This document shows, in pieces, positions 1 to 8,073 of a stretch of DNA of 64,000 bases (within the stretch, counting starts at the first letter, position 1; every line of letters starts with the position of its first letter). Source of the stretch: Bacillus sp. FJAT-25509 (GTDB lineage: Bacteria > Bacillota > Bacilli > Bacillales > Bacillaceae_G); contig NZ_LJIZ01000021.1 in the NCBI RefSeq assembly GCF_001420605.1, positions 143,856 to 207,855 of the forward strand, in the 5' to 3' direction. The position numbers and the translations under genes were made by a program. A model generated the notes under the pieces. It made no database searches. It had not been told where the DNA came from and worked only from the letters and a program-made list of their open reading frames with translations.

Positions 1-2
1 CA

Positions 3-104
3 ATTTTTATCATTATGTTTTTAAGTATGCTTTTCTTCTTCCTAATAGTCGTAATTGAACGTTTTACTGTTAAATGGAAAGTTAAAGGGGAGAAACGGAA
101 ATGA
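3..104 (+). CDS. ABC transporter permease, C-terminal fragment
   Basis: Only the last 33 codons are in the window. They encode a hydrophobic stretch rich in Ile, Leu and Phe (the end of a membrane helix), then a basic tail ending in EKRK. The TGA stop overlaps the ATG of the following ATPase gene as ATGA, so the two genes are translationally coupled. By analogy with nitrate/taurine-type importers, whose permease gene often precedes the ATPase gene, this is most likely the inner-membrane permease. The identification rests on position and hydrophobicity alone, because no permease signature loop is included. Confidence 0.6.
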   Translation: MFIIMFLSMLFFFLIVVIERFTVKWKVKGEKRK

Positions 105-832
105 CATTACAAGTAGAACAATTATCAAAGAGTTATAGCGGGCATCAAGTGTTAGATAATATCTCCCTTTATGTAAACGAGGGTGAATTTGTATCAATTT
201 TAGGTCCATCTGGTAGTGGGAAAAGTACGTTGTTTCATCTTATAGGTGGTTTACTAAAACCTGATTCTGGAGAAGTAAGGTTAAATGGGTCGATAATAAA
301 TGGAGAACTTGGTCATATTAGTTTTATGCCCCAGGATCATTCATTACTACCTTGGAGAACAGTATTAAAAAATATTGTTTTGTCACAGGAATTAAAACAT
401 AAACCTGATGAAAAGTTGGCAAGAGACTGGCTTAAAAGAACTGGTTTAGAAAACTATGAGAATGCTTACCCTCATGAATTATCTGGTGGGATGAAGCAAC
501 GAGTTTCATTTTTAAGATCATTACTAGCACCGCAGTCGTTTATGTGTATGGATGAGCCTTTTTCAGCTTTAGATGAATTCACTAGACTTGAAATGCAACA
601 ATGGCTTTTATCAATTTGGGAAGAGCAACGACGATCAATTTTATTGGTTACACATAATATTGATGAAGCGTTGTTAATGTCTGATCGAATATATATATTT
701 TCTGACAAACCTGCCAAAATCAAAGAAGAAATCATTGTGCCATTTCCAAGACCACGCAAAAAAGAATTATTATTAAGTGACGAATTTATGGAATATAAAA
801 GAAAAATCTATTTGGCTTTAGAGAAGGAGTAG
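101..832 (+). CDS. ABC transporter ATP-binding protein, nitrate/sulfonate/taurine importer type
   Basis: A 243-residue ATPase subunit that would power import through the permease encoded just upstream. It has a Walker A motif GPSGSGKST at residues 35-43, a Q-loop glutamine near 78, the signature LSGGM at 127-131 followed by KQR, Walker B ending in MDEP near 150-153, and an H-loop in VTHNIDEA. The length and the PWRTVLKNI segment after the Q-loop fit the SsuB/TauB/ThiZ-like branch. The substrate cannot be read from the ATPase; thiamine-precursor, sulfonate or nitrate-type ligands are all possible. The gene overlaps the permease by 4 bases and is followed after 4 bases by a TatD-like hydrolase gene, so all three are probably one transcript. 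Confidence 0.9.
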   Translation: MTLQVEQLSKSYSGHQVLDNISLYVNEGEFVSILGPSGSGKSTLFHLIGGLLKPDSGEVRLNGSIINGELGHISFMPQDHSLLPWRTVLKNIVLSQELKHKPDEKLARDWLKRTGLENYENAYPHELSGGMKQRVSFLRSLLAPQSFMCMDEPFSALDEFTRLEMQQWLLSIWEEQRRSILLVTHNIDEALLMSDRIYIFSDKPAKIKEEIIVPFPRPRKKELLLSDEFMEYKRKIYLALEKE

Positions 833-836
833 TACG

Positions 837-1604
837 ATGAAAATGATAGATGCTCATATTCATTTAGATTCTTATGATACTAGTCAAAGAGAAGAAATAT
901 TAACTAATATAGAAAGACACGAAATCGAGGCGATCATTTCGGTTTCGATGAATTTAAAATCTAGTAAGAAAAATTTAGAGTTAAAAAAACAAAATAATAG
1001 TGTATATCCAGCATTCGGATTTCATCCTGAACAACAAATTCCATCTGATGAAGAGGTTGATAAATTAATTGAATGGATTAAGTTCCATCAGGATGAAATG
1101 GTCGCAATCGGAGAAGTTGGATTACCATATTATAAGAATTTGGTAGAAAAGATTAATTACGTACCTTATATTAGGTTACTAGAAAAATTTATCTCACTTG
1201 CAAGAGAGTTAAATAAACCGATCATATTACATGCAGTGTATGAGGACGCCGAAACCGTATGTAATCTATTAGAAAAATATTTTATTCAAAAAGCTCATTT
1301 TCATTGGTTTAAAGGAGACGATCATTCAATTAAACGGATGATAAAAAATGAGTATTTTATCTCAATTACACCAGATGTATTATATGAAAATGAGATTCAA
1401 GATTTAGTAAAAAAGTATCCTTTAGAATTAATGATGGTAGAAACTGATGGTCCTTGGCCATTTGAAGGGCCTTTTGAGAATGAGTGGACACATCCTAAAT
1501 TTATGCATCAATCGGTTGCAAAGATAGCTGAGTTAAAAGACATAGATTTATTAGTTGCATATAAAACTTTATATGAAAATACTAAGAAATTTTATAGTAT
1601 TTAA
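837..1604 (+). CDS. TatD-family metal-dependent hydrolase
   Basis: A 255-residue amidohydrolase-fold protein of the TatD/YcfH family, which are metal-dependent phosphoesterases or nucleases. Metal-ligand motifs are visible in order: HIH near the N-terminus (residues 7 and 9), the Glu of AIGEVGL, the His of IILHAVYED, the His pair of AHFHWF and the Asp of ETDGPW. The length matches the family. It starts four bases after the ATPase stop, so it is the last gene of the importer operon, and two hairpins with T-runs follow. Its role beside an importer is not evident. It may act on the imported compound or be a housekeeping nuclease that shares the promoter. Confidence 0.85.
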   Translation: MKMIDAHIHLDSYDTSQREEILTNIERHEIEAIISVSMNLKSSKKNLELKKQNNSVYPAFGFHPEQQIPSDEEVDKLIEWIKFHQDEMVAIGEVGLPYYKNLVEKINYVPYIRLLEKFISLARELNKPIILHAVYEDAETVCNLLEKYFIQKAHFHWFKGDDHSIKRMIKNEYFISITPDVLYENEIQDLVKKYPLELMMVETDGPWPFEGPFENEWTHPKFMHQSVAKIAELKDIDLLVAYKTLYENTKKFYSI

Positions 1605-1613
1605 AATAAGAAG

Positions 1614-1642
1614 ATCGTTTTCTAAATGGAAACGATTTTTTA
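1614..1642 (+). terminator. Rho-independent terminator of the importer-TatD operon
   Basis: A 7-bp stem ATCGTTT/AAACGAT with a 9-base loop is followed directly by a T-run. It lies about ten bases after the TatD-like gene stop. Confidence 0.7.
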
Positions 1643-1692
1643 TTTTAGATAGGTAAAAAGAGTTAAAATAAAATCCCCCTATAGCAGAGTTT

Positions 1693-1720
1693 CTATCCTA
1701 ATATACGGATAGGCTTTTTT
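1693..1720 (+). terminator. second hairpin with T-run downstream of the TatD gene
   Basis: Stem CTATCC/GGATAG with an 8-base loop, then GC and six T. It probably backs up the preceding terminator, since no gene lies between them. Confidence 0.55.
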
Positions 1721-1825
1721 ATCTACTATAAGTAGGATATAAAGTGAAAATTTCATTTCAGATAAACAGATTCTTACAAGCTAGAAAATAGAGAAAAATA
1801 AAACTTAAGTTTCAATGTAAATACC

Positions 1826-1853
1826 AAAACCGGCATGTCGATTAGAATGCCGG
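1826..1853 (-). terminator. terminator of gerE
   Basis: A perfect 7-bp stem CCGGCAT/ATGCCGG with a 10-base loop, followed on the minus strand by TTTTGG. It lies about 40 bases after the gerE stop. Confidence 0.7.
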
Positions 1854-1890
1854 CAGTATGTTGGTTTGTAGAAGTGTTTCTACAAAATAA

Positions 1891-2115
1891 CTACAGTTCA
1901 AGCTCTCCCATACGAAGAAGCTCAATAACTGCTTGTGATCGCCCCTTAACCCCAAGCTTCTGCATTGCATTTGAAATATGATTTCTCACAGTTTTTTCAC
2001 TTATAAAAAGTTCTTCAGCAATTTCTCTTGTAGTCTTATCTTGAACAAGAAGCTCAAATACTTCTTTTTCACGCTTTGTGAGTGTGTGCTTTGTTTGATA
2101 GTCTCTATCCTTCAA
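1891..2115 (-). CDS. gerE: GerE, late mother-cell sporulation transcription regulator
   Basis: GerE is a LuxR-type DNA-binding protein that modulates sigma-K genes, mainly coat genes, in the mother cell. Nearly the whole protein is the HTH domain: LTKREKEVFELL, then the recognition region ISEKTVRNHISNAMQKLGVK, and the C-terminal RMGELEL. I chose the TTG start because a strong AAGGAGGG Shine-Dalgarno sits ten bases before it. This gives 74 residues, exactly the known B. subtilis GerE length. The upstream ATG at 2166 would add 17 residues and has no clear ribosome site. A sigma-K-like promoter lies upstream. The neighbours racE and a MarR-type gene, present beside gerE in B. subtilis, are absent here. 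Confidence 0.97.
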   Translation of the reverse strand: MKDRDYQTKHTLTKREKEVFELLVQDKTTREIAEELFISEKTVRNHISNAMQKLGVKGRSQAVIELLRMGELEL

Positions 2116-2176
2116 CTGTGCTAACCCTCCTTGCTTGACCGAGCTGTTCTTCGGATGGGTATTCATTTAGTCTTTT

Positions 2177-2204
2177 TATCATATGAACGATAGGTCTTTT
2201 AGGT
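2177..2204 (-). promoter_or_regulatory. sigma-K-type promoter of gerE
   Basis: On the minus strand the sequence reads AC, 17 bases, then CATATGATA. This is a full match to the sigma-K consensus of AC at -35 and CATANNNTA at -10. It lies about 60 bases before the gerE TTG start. Sigma-K control of gerE is established in B. subtilis. Confidence 0.75.
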
Positions 2205-2321
2205 GAATATTTCCAGTAAATTTAGAGCTAGATTTAAATTATTTATTTTTTTCTATTTAGCTTGTTCTAAAAAATGTACATGCTCGTATAAATAATAAAA
2301 AAGCGTGGGGGGAGTATGGTG

Positions 2322-3356
2322 ATGAAAAAAAGATTGTTAGTAACAGCAGCGGTATGTGGAATCGCAACAATGAGTGGATGTAGTTTACTTCCAACAAAAT
2401 CTTCAACTGACATTGATCCACCTAAAACTGTAGTTTATAAAAGTGATCAACCTTCAAAAGAAGTAGCAAAGAAGGAAGAAACGGTAAAAAGGGAATTATA
2501 TTTAATTGACCGTAACGGGTATGTTGTACCGCAAACTTTCCAATTACCTAAGTCTACTAGCTTGGCTAAACAAGCGTTAGAGTACTTAGTAAAAGATGGT
2601 CCTGTTACAGATGAATTACCAAATGGTTTCCAAGCAGTTTTACCTCCGAATACAGAAGTTTTAGGTGTTCAAACTCAAAAGGATGGTACGATTATTGCTG
2701 ATTTTTCACCAGAATTTAAGCAATACCGTGCTGAAGATGAATTAAAAGTGTTTCAAGCTGTTACTTGGACTTTAACTCAATTTGATAATGTGACAAAGGT
2801 GAAAATTCGAGTAAACGGAAAAGAGCTTGCATCAATGCCAGTAAATAAGGCTCAGATTGGTGATGGGTTAACAAGAGATGATGGAATTAACTTTGATAAG
2901 GGTGACATTGTAGATATTATGAACTCAAGACCAGTTACGCTATATTATGTTTCTCAAGGGGAAATGGGAGACACTTATTATGTACCTGTAACGGCAAGGA
3001 TTTCTAATGCTGAAACGGATGCATATTCAGCAATCGTAAATGAACTTGTAAAAGGTCCATCCGAATATTCAAATTTAGTTTCCGATTTTGGAACTGATAC
3101 GAAACTTGTTAGTCAACCTGTTTTCAAAGGCGGTAAGTTAGTACTTAATTTTAACGATGGTATCTATGGCAATATAGCAAAAAATATGATCAATAATGAT
3201 GTATTACAGCCACTTGTTCTTTCTTTAACAGAGCAAAAAGGAGTTAAGTCTATTGAAATTCAAATCAATGGTAAATTAACTGCGCTAGACCAACAAGGTA
3301 AGCCTTTAAGCCAACCTGTTTCTAGGCCTAAGGATGTAAATACGAAAAAGTTGTAA
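2322..3356 (+). CDS. gerM: GerM, spore germination/sporulation lipoprotein
   Basis: GerM is a secreted lipoprotein needed for sporulation and germination, thought to act at the forespore envelope during engulfment. A signal peptide runs to a lipobox ending in MSGC, so Cys20 would be lipid-modified. Two GerMN domains follow, roughly residues 75-190 (beginning LYLIDRNGYVVP) and 215-330 (beginning TLYYVSQG), each with a conserved core such as SLAKQALEYLVKDGP. I placed the start at the third in-frame candidate codon because the GGGGGGAG ribosome site is only one base before the first ATG (2316). GTG at 2319 is also possible. A strong terminator follows, so the gene is not co-transcribed with rph by default. 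Confidence 0.95.
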   Translation: MKKRLLVTAAVCGIATMSGCSLLPTKSSTDIDPPKTVVYKSDQPSKEVAKKEETVKRELYLIDRNGYVVPQTFQLPKSTSLAKQALEYLVKDGPVTDELPNGFQAVLPPNTEVLGVQTQKDGTIIADFSPEFKQYRAEDELKVFQAVTWTLTQFDNVTKVKIRVNGKELASMPVNKAQIGDGLTRDDGINFDKGDIVDIMNSRPVTLYYVSQGEMGDTYYVPVTARISNAETDAYSAIVNELVKGPSEYSNLVSDFGTDTKLVSQPVFKGGKLVLNFNDGIYGNIAKNMINNDVLQPLVLSLTEQKGVKSIEIQINGKLTALDQQGKPLSQPVSRPKDVNTKKL

Positions 3357-3410
3357 GCTGGTAGTTAGGAAAAAATCATAATTGCCTTTTAAAAAATGTT
3401 AAAATATCAA

Positions 3411-3450
3411 CCTTGTACAAAAATTATGATGATTTTTGTACAAGGTTTTT
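3411..3450 (+). terminator. strong terminator after gerM
   Basis: A perfect 14-bp stem (CCTTGTACAAAAAT and its complement) with a 7-base loop, followed by five T. Confidence 0.9.
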
Positions 3451-3541
3451 AATTTTATCTTTAAATTACACTTAATAAGTAGAAATGAAATCATATTTTT
3501 GTCTATACTAGTATTTGGAAGATTTTGTAGGAGGAACGAAC

Positions 3542-4282
3542 ATGACAAGAACAGATGGAAGATTAAATAATGAACTTAGACCAATAGAGATTATTACTCA
3601 CTATACAAAACATGCAGAAGGTTCTGTACTTATAAGTATTGGTGATACGAAGGTAATTTGTAATGCAACAGTTGAAGACCGTGTACCACCATTTTTGAGA
3701 AATAGCGGAAAAGGTTGGATTTCAGCAGAATATTCTATGTTACCTAGGGCTACTCAAGAGCGTACAATTCGTGAATCATCTAAAGGGAAAGTAACTGGTC
3801 GAACAATGGAAATTCAACGATTAATTGGAAGAGCTTTAAGAGCAGTTGTTGATTTAGAGGCACTTGGTGAAAAGACAATTTGGATCGACTGTGATGTAAT
3901 TCAAGCAGATGGAGGAACAAGAACTACTTCAATTACTGGTGCATTTGTTGCTATGATGCTAGCTTTTGATAAATTAATTAAAATGGATAAATTAAAATCG
4001 TATCCGGTAAAAGATTATTTAGCAGCAACTTCAGTTGGTATTTTAGATGAGCTTGGACCAGTACTAGATTTATATTATGTAGAAGATTCGGCTGCAAGTG
4101 TTGATATGAATATTATTATGACTGGAAAAGGGCAGTTTGTTGAACTTCAAGGGACTGGTGAAGAAGCAACATTTTCAAGAGAAGAATTAAATGAATTATT
4201 ATCTTTAGGTGAATTAGGAATTAAATCTCTAATTGAAAAACAAAAAGAAGTGTTATTACAAGAAGGTATTAAATTTCAATAA
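3542..4282 (+). CDS. rph: Ribonuclease PH
   Basis: Phosphorolytic 3'-5' exoribonuclease that trims tRNA 3' ends. The protein has 246 residues, in line with B. subtilis Rph. Family motifs include the N-terminal TRTDGR, the phosphate-binding and catalytic region [10 protein letters not shown], then [19 protein letters not shown], and [18 protein letters not shown]. The start is set by AGGAGG six bases before the ATG; an upstream in-frame ATG at 3515 would place that ribosome site inside the gene. rdgB follows after 24 bases and the phosphodiesterase gene overlaps rdgB by one base, so rph-rdgB-ysnB form an operon, as in B. subtilis. Confidence 0.97.
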   Translation: MTRTDGRLNNELRPIEIITHYTKHAEGSVLISIGDTKVICNATVEDRVPPFLRNSGKGWISAEYSMLPRATQERTIRESSKGKVTGRTMEIQRLIGRALRAVVDLEALGEKTIWIDCDVIQADGGTRTTSITGAFVAMMLAFDKLIKMDKLKSYPVKDYLAATSVGILDELGPVLDLYYVEDSAASVDMNIIMTGKGQFVELQGTGEEATFSREELNELLSLGELGIKSLIEKQKEVLLQEGIKFQ

Positions 4283-4306
4283 TTATTTCGAGGAGAGACT
4301 TTCAGG

Positions 4307-4927
4307 ATGGAAACAATCATTATTGCGACTAATAATCAAGGCAAAGTGAAGGATTTTGAAGCGCTTTTTAACCCGATGGGATTTCAAATTAAATCTTTAA
4401 AAGACTTTCCTGAAATTCAAGAAGTTGAAGAAACAGGAACTACATTTGAAGAAAATGCGATTTTAAAAGCTGAGTATTTAGCAAGAGAGCTAAATACGCC
4501 TGTAATTGCAGATGACTCTGGATTAATAGTGGATGCACTTGATGGTAGACCAGGCGTTTATTCTGCTCGATATGCTGGATTACATAAAAGTGACGAAGAT
4601 AATTTACAAAAAGTATTAAATGAATTAGAAGGCGTTTTTCCTGGCAAAAGAACTGCGCGATTTTATTGTGCTTTAGCTTTAGCAGTTCCTGGTAAAAAAA
4701 CAATCACTGTTTATGGTACAGTTGAAGGGTATATTGCCAATGAAAAAAGAGGAACAAACGGATTTGGCTACGATCCAATATTCTTTTTGCCAGAATTAGA
4801 TAAAACCATGGCTGAATTAACAACAGATGAAAAAGGTGGCTTAAGTCATCGTGCAAATGCAATTAAATCATTAATGAATGTTATAAATAAAGAAGATAAA
4901 GACTTGTTATTTAGAGGATCAAATTAA
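4307..4927 (+). CDS. rdgB: XTP/dITP pyrophosphatase (RdgB/HAM1 family)
   Basis: Hydrolyses non-canonical purine nucleoside triphosphates (ITP, dITP, XTP) to monophosphates, keeping them out of nucleic acids. The N-terminal nucleotide motif IIIATNNQGK, the metal-binding ETGTTFEENA, the catalytic DDSGL near residues 68-72, and GTNGFGYDP and LSHRANA near the C-terminus are all present. The length of 206 residues is slightly above the usual 195-200, with an extended C-terminus. The gene corresponds to ysnA in B. subtilis, with the same neighbours on both sides. Confidence 0.95.
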   Translation: METIIIATNNQGKVKDFEALFNPMGFQIKSLKDFPEIQEVEETGTTFEENAILKAEYLARELNTPVIADDSGLIVDALDGRPGVYSARYAGLHKSDEDNLQKVLNELEGVFPGKRTARFYCALALAVPGKKTITVYGTVEGYIANEKRGTNGFGYDPIFFLPELDKTMAELTTDEKGGLSHRANAIKSLMNVINKEDKDLLFRGSN

Positions 4928-5430
4928 TGAAAGTACTAATTGCAAGTGATAGCCATGGATTGACGAAACCATTACAAGAAATCGCCGACCGATATCGTGA
5001 CAGTGTAGATTTAATGATACACTGTGGAGATTCGGAATTAGAAGTAAATGCTAAGGAACTAAAGGATTATAATGTTGTAAGAGGAAATTGTGATTTCAGA
5101 GGAGAATTCCCTGAAGAATTTATTCACCGTGGGAATGAATATACAATCTATGCAACACATGGTCATTTACATGGAATAAAACAGTCATTACAAAAGCTGT
5201 ATTATCGTTGTAAAGAGGTTGGAGCAACAATTGCTTGTTTCGGTCACTCACATGTATTAGGAGCCGAGGTAATTGATGGTGTGCTTTTTATAAACCCTGG
5301 CAGCATTTTATTACCGAGAATGCGTAAAGAAAAGACTTATGCTATTCTTGAAACAATTGGTAAGAAAGCTAATGTTACTTTTTATAATACAGATGGAACG
5401 GAGCTTATAACTACTTCATTTGAATTATAA
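4927..5430 (+). CDS. ysnB: YfcE/MJ0936-type metallophosphodiesterase
   Basis: A 167-residue calcineurin-like phosphoesterase. All dinuclear metal-site motifs are seen: DSHG near residues 8-11, HCGDSE near 33-38, GNCD, THGHLHG and GHSH, followed by NPGS. Family members hydrolyse phosphodiester bonds, but the physiological substrate of the B. subtilis homologue is not known to me. The ATG overlaps the rdgB stop codon (TAATG), indicating translational coupling at the end of the rph operon. A hairpin follows. Confidence 0.9.
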   Translation: MKVLIASDSHGLTKPLQEIADRYRDSVDLMIHCGDSELEVNAKELKDYNVVRGNCDFRGEFPEEFIHRGNEYTIYATHGHLHGIKQSLQKLYYRCKEVGATIACFGHSHVLGAEVIDGVLFINPGSILLPRMRKEKTYAILETIGKKANVTFYNTDGTELITTSFEL

Positions 5431-5441
5431 TGAATAAAGGG

Positions 5442-5475
5442 AGGTTAGTAGCTTAACATGCTACTAACCTTATCT
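5442..5475 (+). terminator. terminator-like hairpin after ysnB
   Basis: A perfect 11-bp stem AGGTTAGTAGC/GCTACTAACCT with a 7-base loop. The T-run is poor (TATCT), so termination may be partial. Confidence 0.55.
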
Positions 5476-5586
5476 AAAAACAAAAAATTTCTAAGTACTA
5501 AAAGCCGAAAAACCCTAATAAACTAAGGTAATTATATAACTTATAAATTTTTTCCTTTATTTTGGAAAAAAAGTTTTAAAATAGTG

Positions 5587-5615
5587 TTGACTTTAATTTG
5601 CATAGTGACTATAAT
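5587..5615 (+). promoter_or_regulatory. sigma-A promoter of the tRNA operon
   Basis: TTGACT, a 17-base spacer, then TATAAT, lying about 50 bases upstream of the tRNA-Gly gene. This is a near-perfect vegetative promoter, as expected for stable RNA genes. Confidence 0.85.
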
Positions 5616-5666
5616 AAATATTGTCGACAGGGTGATGTCGCAAAGAAATAAAAAAACAAAACATAT

Positions 5667-5740
5667 GCGGGTGTAGTTTAATGGTAAAATAGAAGCCTTC
5701 CAAGCTTCGGTCGTGGGTTCGATTCCCATCACCCGCTCCA
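5667..5740 (+). tRNA. tRNA-Gly(UCC), CCA encoded
   Basis: Cloverleaf with acceptor stem GCGGGTG/CACCCGC, anticodon loop CTTCCAA (anticodon TCC), a T-arm with GGTTCGATTCC, discriminator T and an encoded CCA. Four bases separate it from the next tRNA gene, and both share the upstream promoter. Confidence 0.95.
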
Positions 5741-5743
5741 TAT

Positions 5744-5817
<74 letters not shown>

Positions 5818-5821
5818 TCCA

Positions 5822-5864
5822 AAAGACACTTGTTTTACGAAATGTAAAATAAGTGTCTTTTTTT
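5822..5864 (+). terminator. terminator of the tRNA operon
   Basis: A 17-bp stem with one mismatch (AAAGACACTT..TTTTAC against GTAAAA..AAGTGTCTTT) around a 5-base loop, then a T-run. Confidence 0.85.
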
Positions 5865-6028
5865 GTGTTTTAACTACTTTTAATTTAAGAACCTTAGAAA
5901 TAAAATGATGAATTACGTTTACTATATAAATTAGTAAGGATTCCTTTCAATTATTAGAAATCTTAGATCATCATAAAATTTATACTAGATATGTTATTCT
6001 AGTATAAAAAAAGAGTGGAGTGATATAA

Positions 6029-6586
6029 ATGAACGAAAAAGAATTTTGGAGTTTAATATCCAAAATGCATATTGTTGAAGAACCATATAAATGGGTAATA
6101 AATCATTTAGCTAAACAATCAGAGGAAGAGATAGCTAGTTTTGAAATTCAATTTGAAACTTTTTTTTCGAAAGCGTATACCACAAATCTTTTAGGAGCTG
6201 CATGGATCATCATGGATGGCTGTTCTGAGGATTCATTTGCAAATTTTAGAGCGTGGTTAATCGGTCAAGGAGAACAAGTTTACAAGAAAACGTTAAATGA
6301 CCCGGATTATTTAGCTGAATACATCTTTCCTATTTATGAAGAAGAGGGACTTACGCCAGAATTAGAAGATATGTTAGATCTAGCTTTACAAGCATATACA
6401 ATCAAGCGTAAAGGCGATGATGATTGGGATGATCAATTGTGGAATGAGTTCAATTCACTAATTGAAAGCAAAGGCTATGATTATCCTGAACAACAATTAA
6501 CGATCGATTGGAAGTCGAAAGACGAATTAAAAGCTAAGTTTCCAAAGTTATGGAAAAGATTTGGCAATAAACCATTAGGATACTAA
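6029..6586 (+). CDS. DUF4240 domain protein of unknown function
   Basis: A 185-residue acidic cytoplasmic protein. The segment MDGCSEDSFANFRAWLI followed by GQGEQVYK, near residues 65-90, is the hallmark of DUF4240. These proteins are often found near immunity or stress genes, but no biochemical role is established. No signal peptide or membrane segment is present. The start follows GAGTGGAGTG. It stands alone between the tRNA operon and the ysoA-like gene, in the place occupied in B. subtilis by the ilv-leu operon, so it belongs to a locally variable segment. Confidence 0.75.
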   Translation: MNEKEFWSLISKMHIVEEPYKWVINHLAKQSEEEIASFEIQFETFFSKAYTTNLLGAAWIIMDGCSEDSFANFRAWLIGQGEQVYKKTLNDPDYLAEYIFPIYEEEGLTPELEDMLDLALQAYTIKRKGDDDWDDQLWNEFNSLIESKGYDYPEQQLTIDWKSKDELKAKFPKLWKRFGNKPLGY

Positions 6587-6738
6587 AAAATAGCTAAATA
6601 CAGTAGTTGGAATAAATGGTAACTTAAAAACTGATTCATCCATATGCGTATCTTTAATATTTTAAATAATTTTAATTCATGATACACTTTTTCATAACTA
6701 GTTTGTGCAGGAAATAACAAATGTTAGGGGAGAGTAAC

Positions 6739-7722
6739 ATGGAAGACAATATTGTCTTTTTTCCTAAACTGAAGGATCGGATCATAAATTTAGGTAAAAA
6801 AGCATTAGAAGAAAAAAATTATAGTAAAGCTTTAATGTTATGTAATCAATTAAAAGAAATGAATGAGCATAATTCACAAACAGAACTTGCTGCAGTCGCG
6901 TGTCTTTTAGAAGGGAATCAGGCTAGGGAAGCTAAGGAGAGATGTGAGGATTTAGTTTTCGGGCCATTTGAGAGTGATGAAGCAATTGAAGTATACATAA
7001 GCATTTTATTCCAATTAAAAGAATATGAAGAATTACAAAAAAATATAAAAAGACTACTCACTCAAAAACGGATTGATGAAAATCAAATGGATAAGTTTCA
7101 GGCGATGCTCTCATTATCAAAGAAAGTAATTTCAGATCGTGAAGGCATTAAGGGTGAAGTTCTTAATTTACATATGATAGTTGAAAACTCTGAGCCCATT
7201 GATAAACAGCTCGAATTAATTAATGAATTAAGGGGATTGGATTGTAACCTTGTTATCGACCAAATTAGCGAAATATTAAAAAGCCCCAGAGCAAATCCGT
7301 TAATTCAAAGTTTTATTTTGTTTATTTTACAAGAACAATCAATCGATAAAGATTTTGAACTTAACAAAGTAAACCAAAGAATGGTTTGGAATACATCAGT
7401 TTCAGTCGATGAACATAAAACATTTGTAGATGCTATATTAAAAAAATTAAGTGACGTATTAGAAAGTGAAGACCCTTCTGCTTTCGAAATCGCAAAAACA
7501 CACTTCCAGCACTTTATTACAATTTACTTCCCTTTTATCCCAATACCAGCGGATATCAATACATGGGCAGCTTGTTTCTATTGCATCGTTCAACAATTTT
7601 TTGATCGTAGCGTAGATGAAGAGGAACTAAAAGACTTATTTAATGTAGAATATTTTCCTGTAAAAAGTGCAATTGCTTTAGTAAAACGCTTTGAAGATGA
7701 AGGATACTTTAACATAAAATAA
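6739..7722 (+). CDS. ysoA: YsoA-like TPR-containing protein
   Basis: A 327-residue cytoplasmic protein of helical repeats. Residues 10-110 read like two or three tetratricopeptide hairpins (for example ALEEKNYSKALMLCNQLKEM), and the C-terminal half is helical without a recognised motif. The position immediately upstream of tig matches ysoA of B. subtilis, which is annotated as a TPR-repeat protein. The function is unknown; an adaptor or protein-interaction role is plausible for the fold. The start used here follows AGGGGAG; an in-frame ATG at 6721 precedes that ribosome site and is unlikely. Confidence 0.75.
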   Translation: MEDNIVFFPKLKDRIINLGKKALEEKNYSKALMLCNQLKEMNEHNSQTELAAVACLLEGNQAREAKERCEDLVFGPFESDEAIEVYISILFQLKEYEELQKNIKRLLTQKRIDENQMDKFQAMLSLSKKVISDREGIKGEVLNLHMIVENSEPIDKQLELINELRGLDCNLVIDQISEILKSPRANPLIQSFILFILQEQSIDKDFELNKVNQRMVWNTSVSVDEHKTFVDAILKKLSDVLESEDPSAFEIAKTHFQHFITIYFPFIPIPADINTWAACFYCIVQQFFDRSVDEEELKDLFNVEYFPVKSAIALVKRFEDEGYFNIK

Positions 7723-7733
7723 CATAGTTGGAA

Positions 7734-7769
7734 AAACATAGATGGTCCATTCGGTCTTCTATGTTTTTT
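7734..7769 (+). terminator. terminator after the ysoA-like gene
   Basis: A 9-bp stem AAACATAGA/TCTATGTTT with a 15-base loop, followed by a T-run. Confidence 0.75.
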
Positions 7770-7918
7770 AAGTTAAAAAAGGAATGGAAAATAAGTACTA
7801 TAAAGGAAGACTAGAAGGATTAGGTCGCGGCCTACTATAAAAGTAATATAAAAATAAAAATGATTTACTTCCTAAATTAAAAAATCCTAATATTTTCTCC
7901 TTATAAAAATAGGAAATA

Positions 7919-7946
7919 TTGAAACAAAAAAGGAATGTGTTATAAT
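7919..7946 (+). promoter_or_regulatory. putative sigma-A promoter of tig
   Basis: TTGAAA, a 16-base spacer, then TATAAT. It leaves a leader of about 120 bases before tig. The rest of the gap between ysoA and tig shows no gene and no recognised regulatory RNA. Confidence 0.6.
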
Positions 7947-8073
7947 AGAATGGTTGTAACGACTATTTACTTAATTATACATGCATTTTCTTTATTAAAT
8001 ATGGACAGGCATGTATAGTACGAAAATACGTAAACACATATATTTTTTTAGATAATTTTGGAGGGAACTAACA

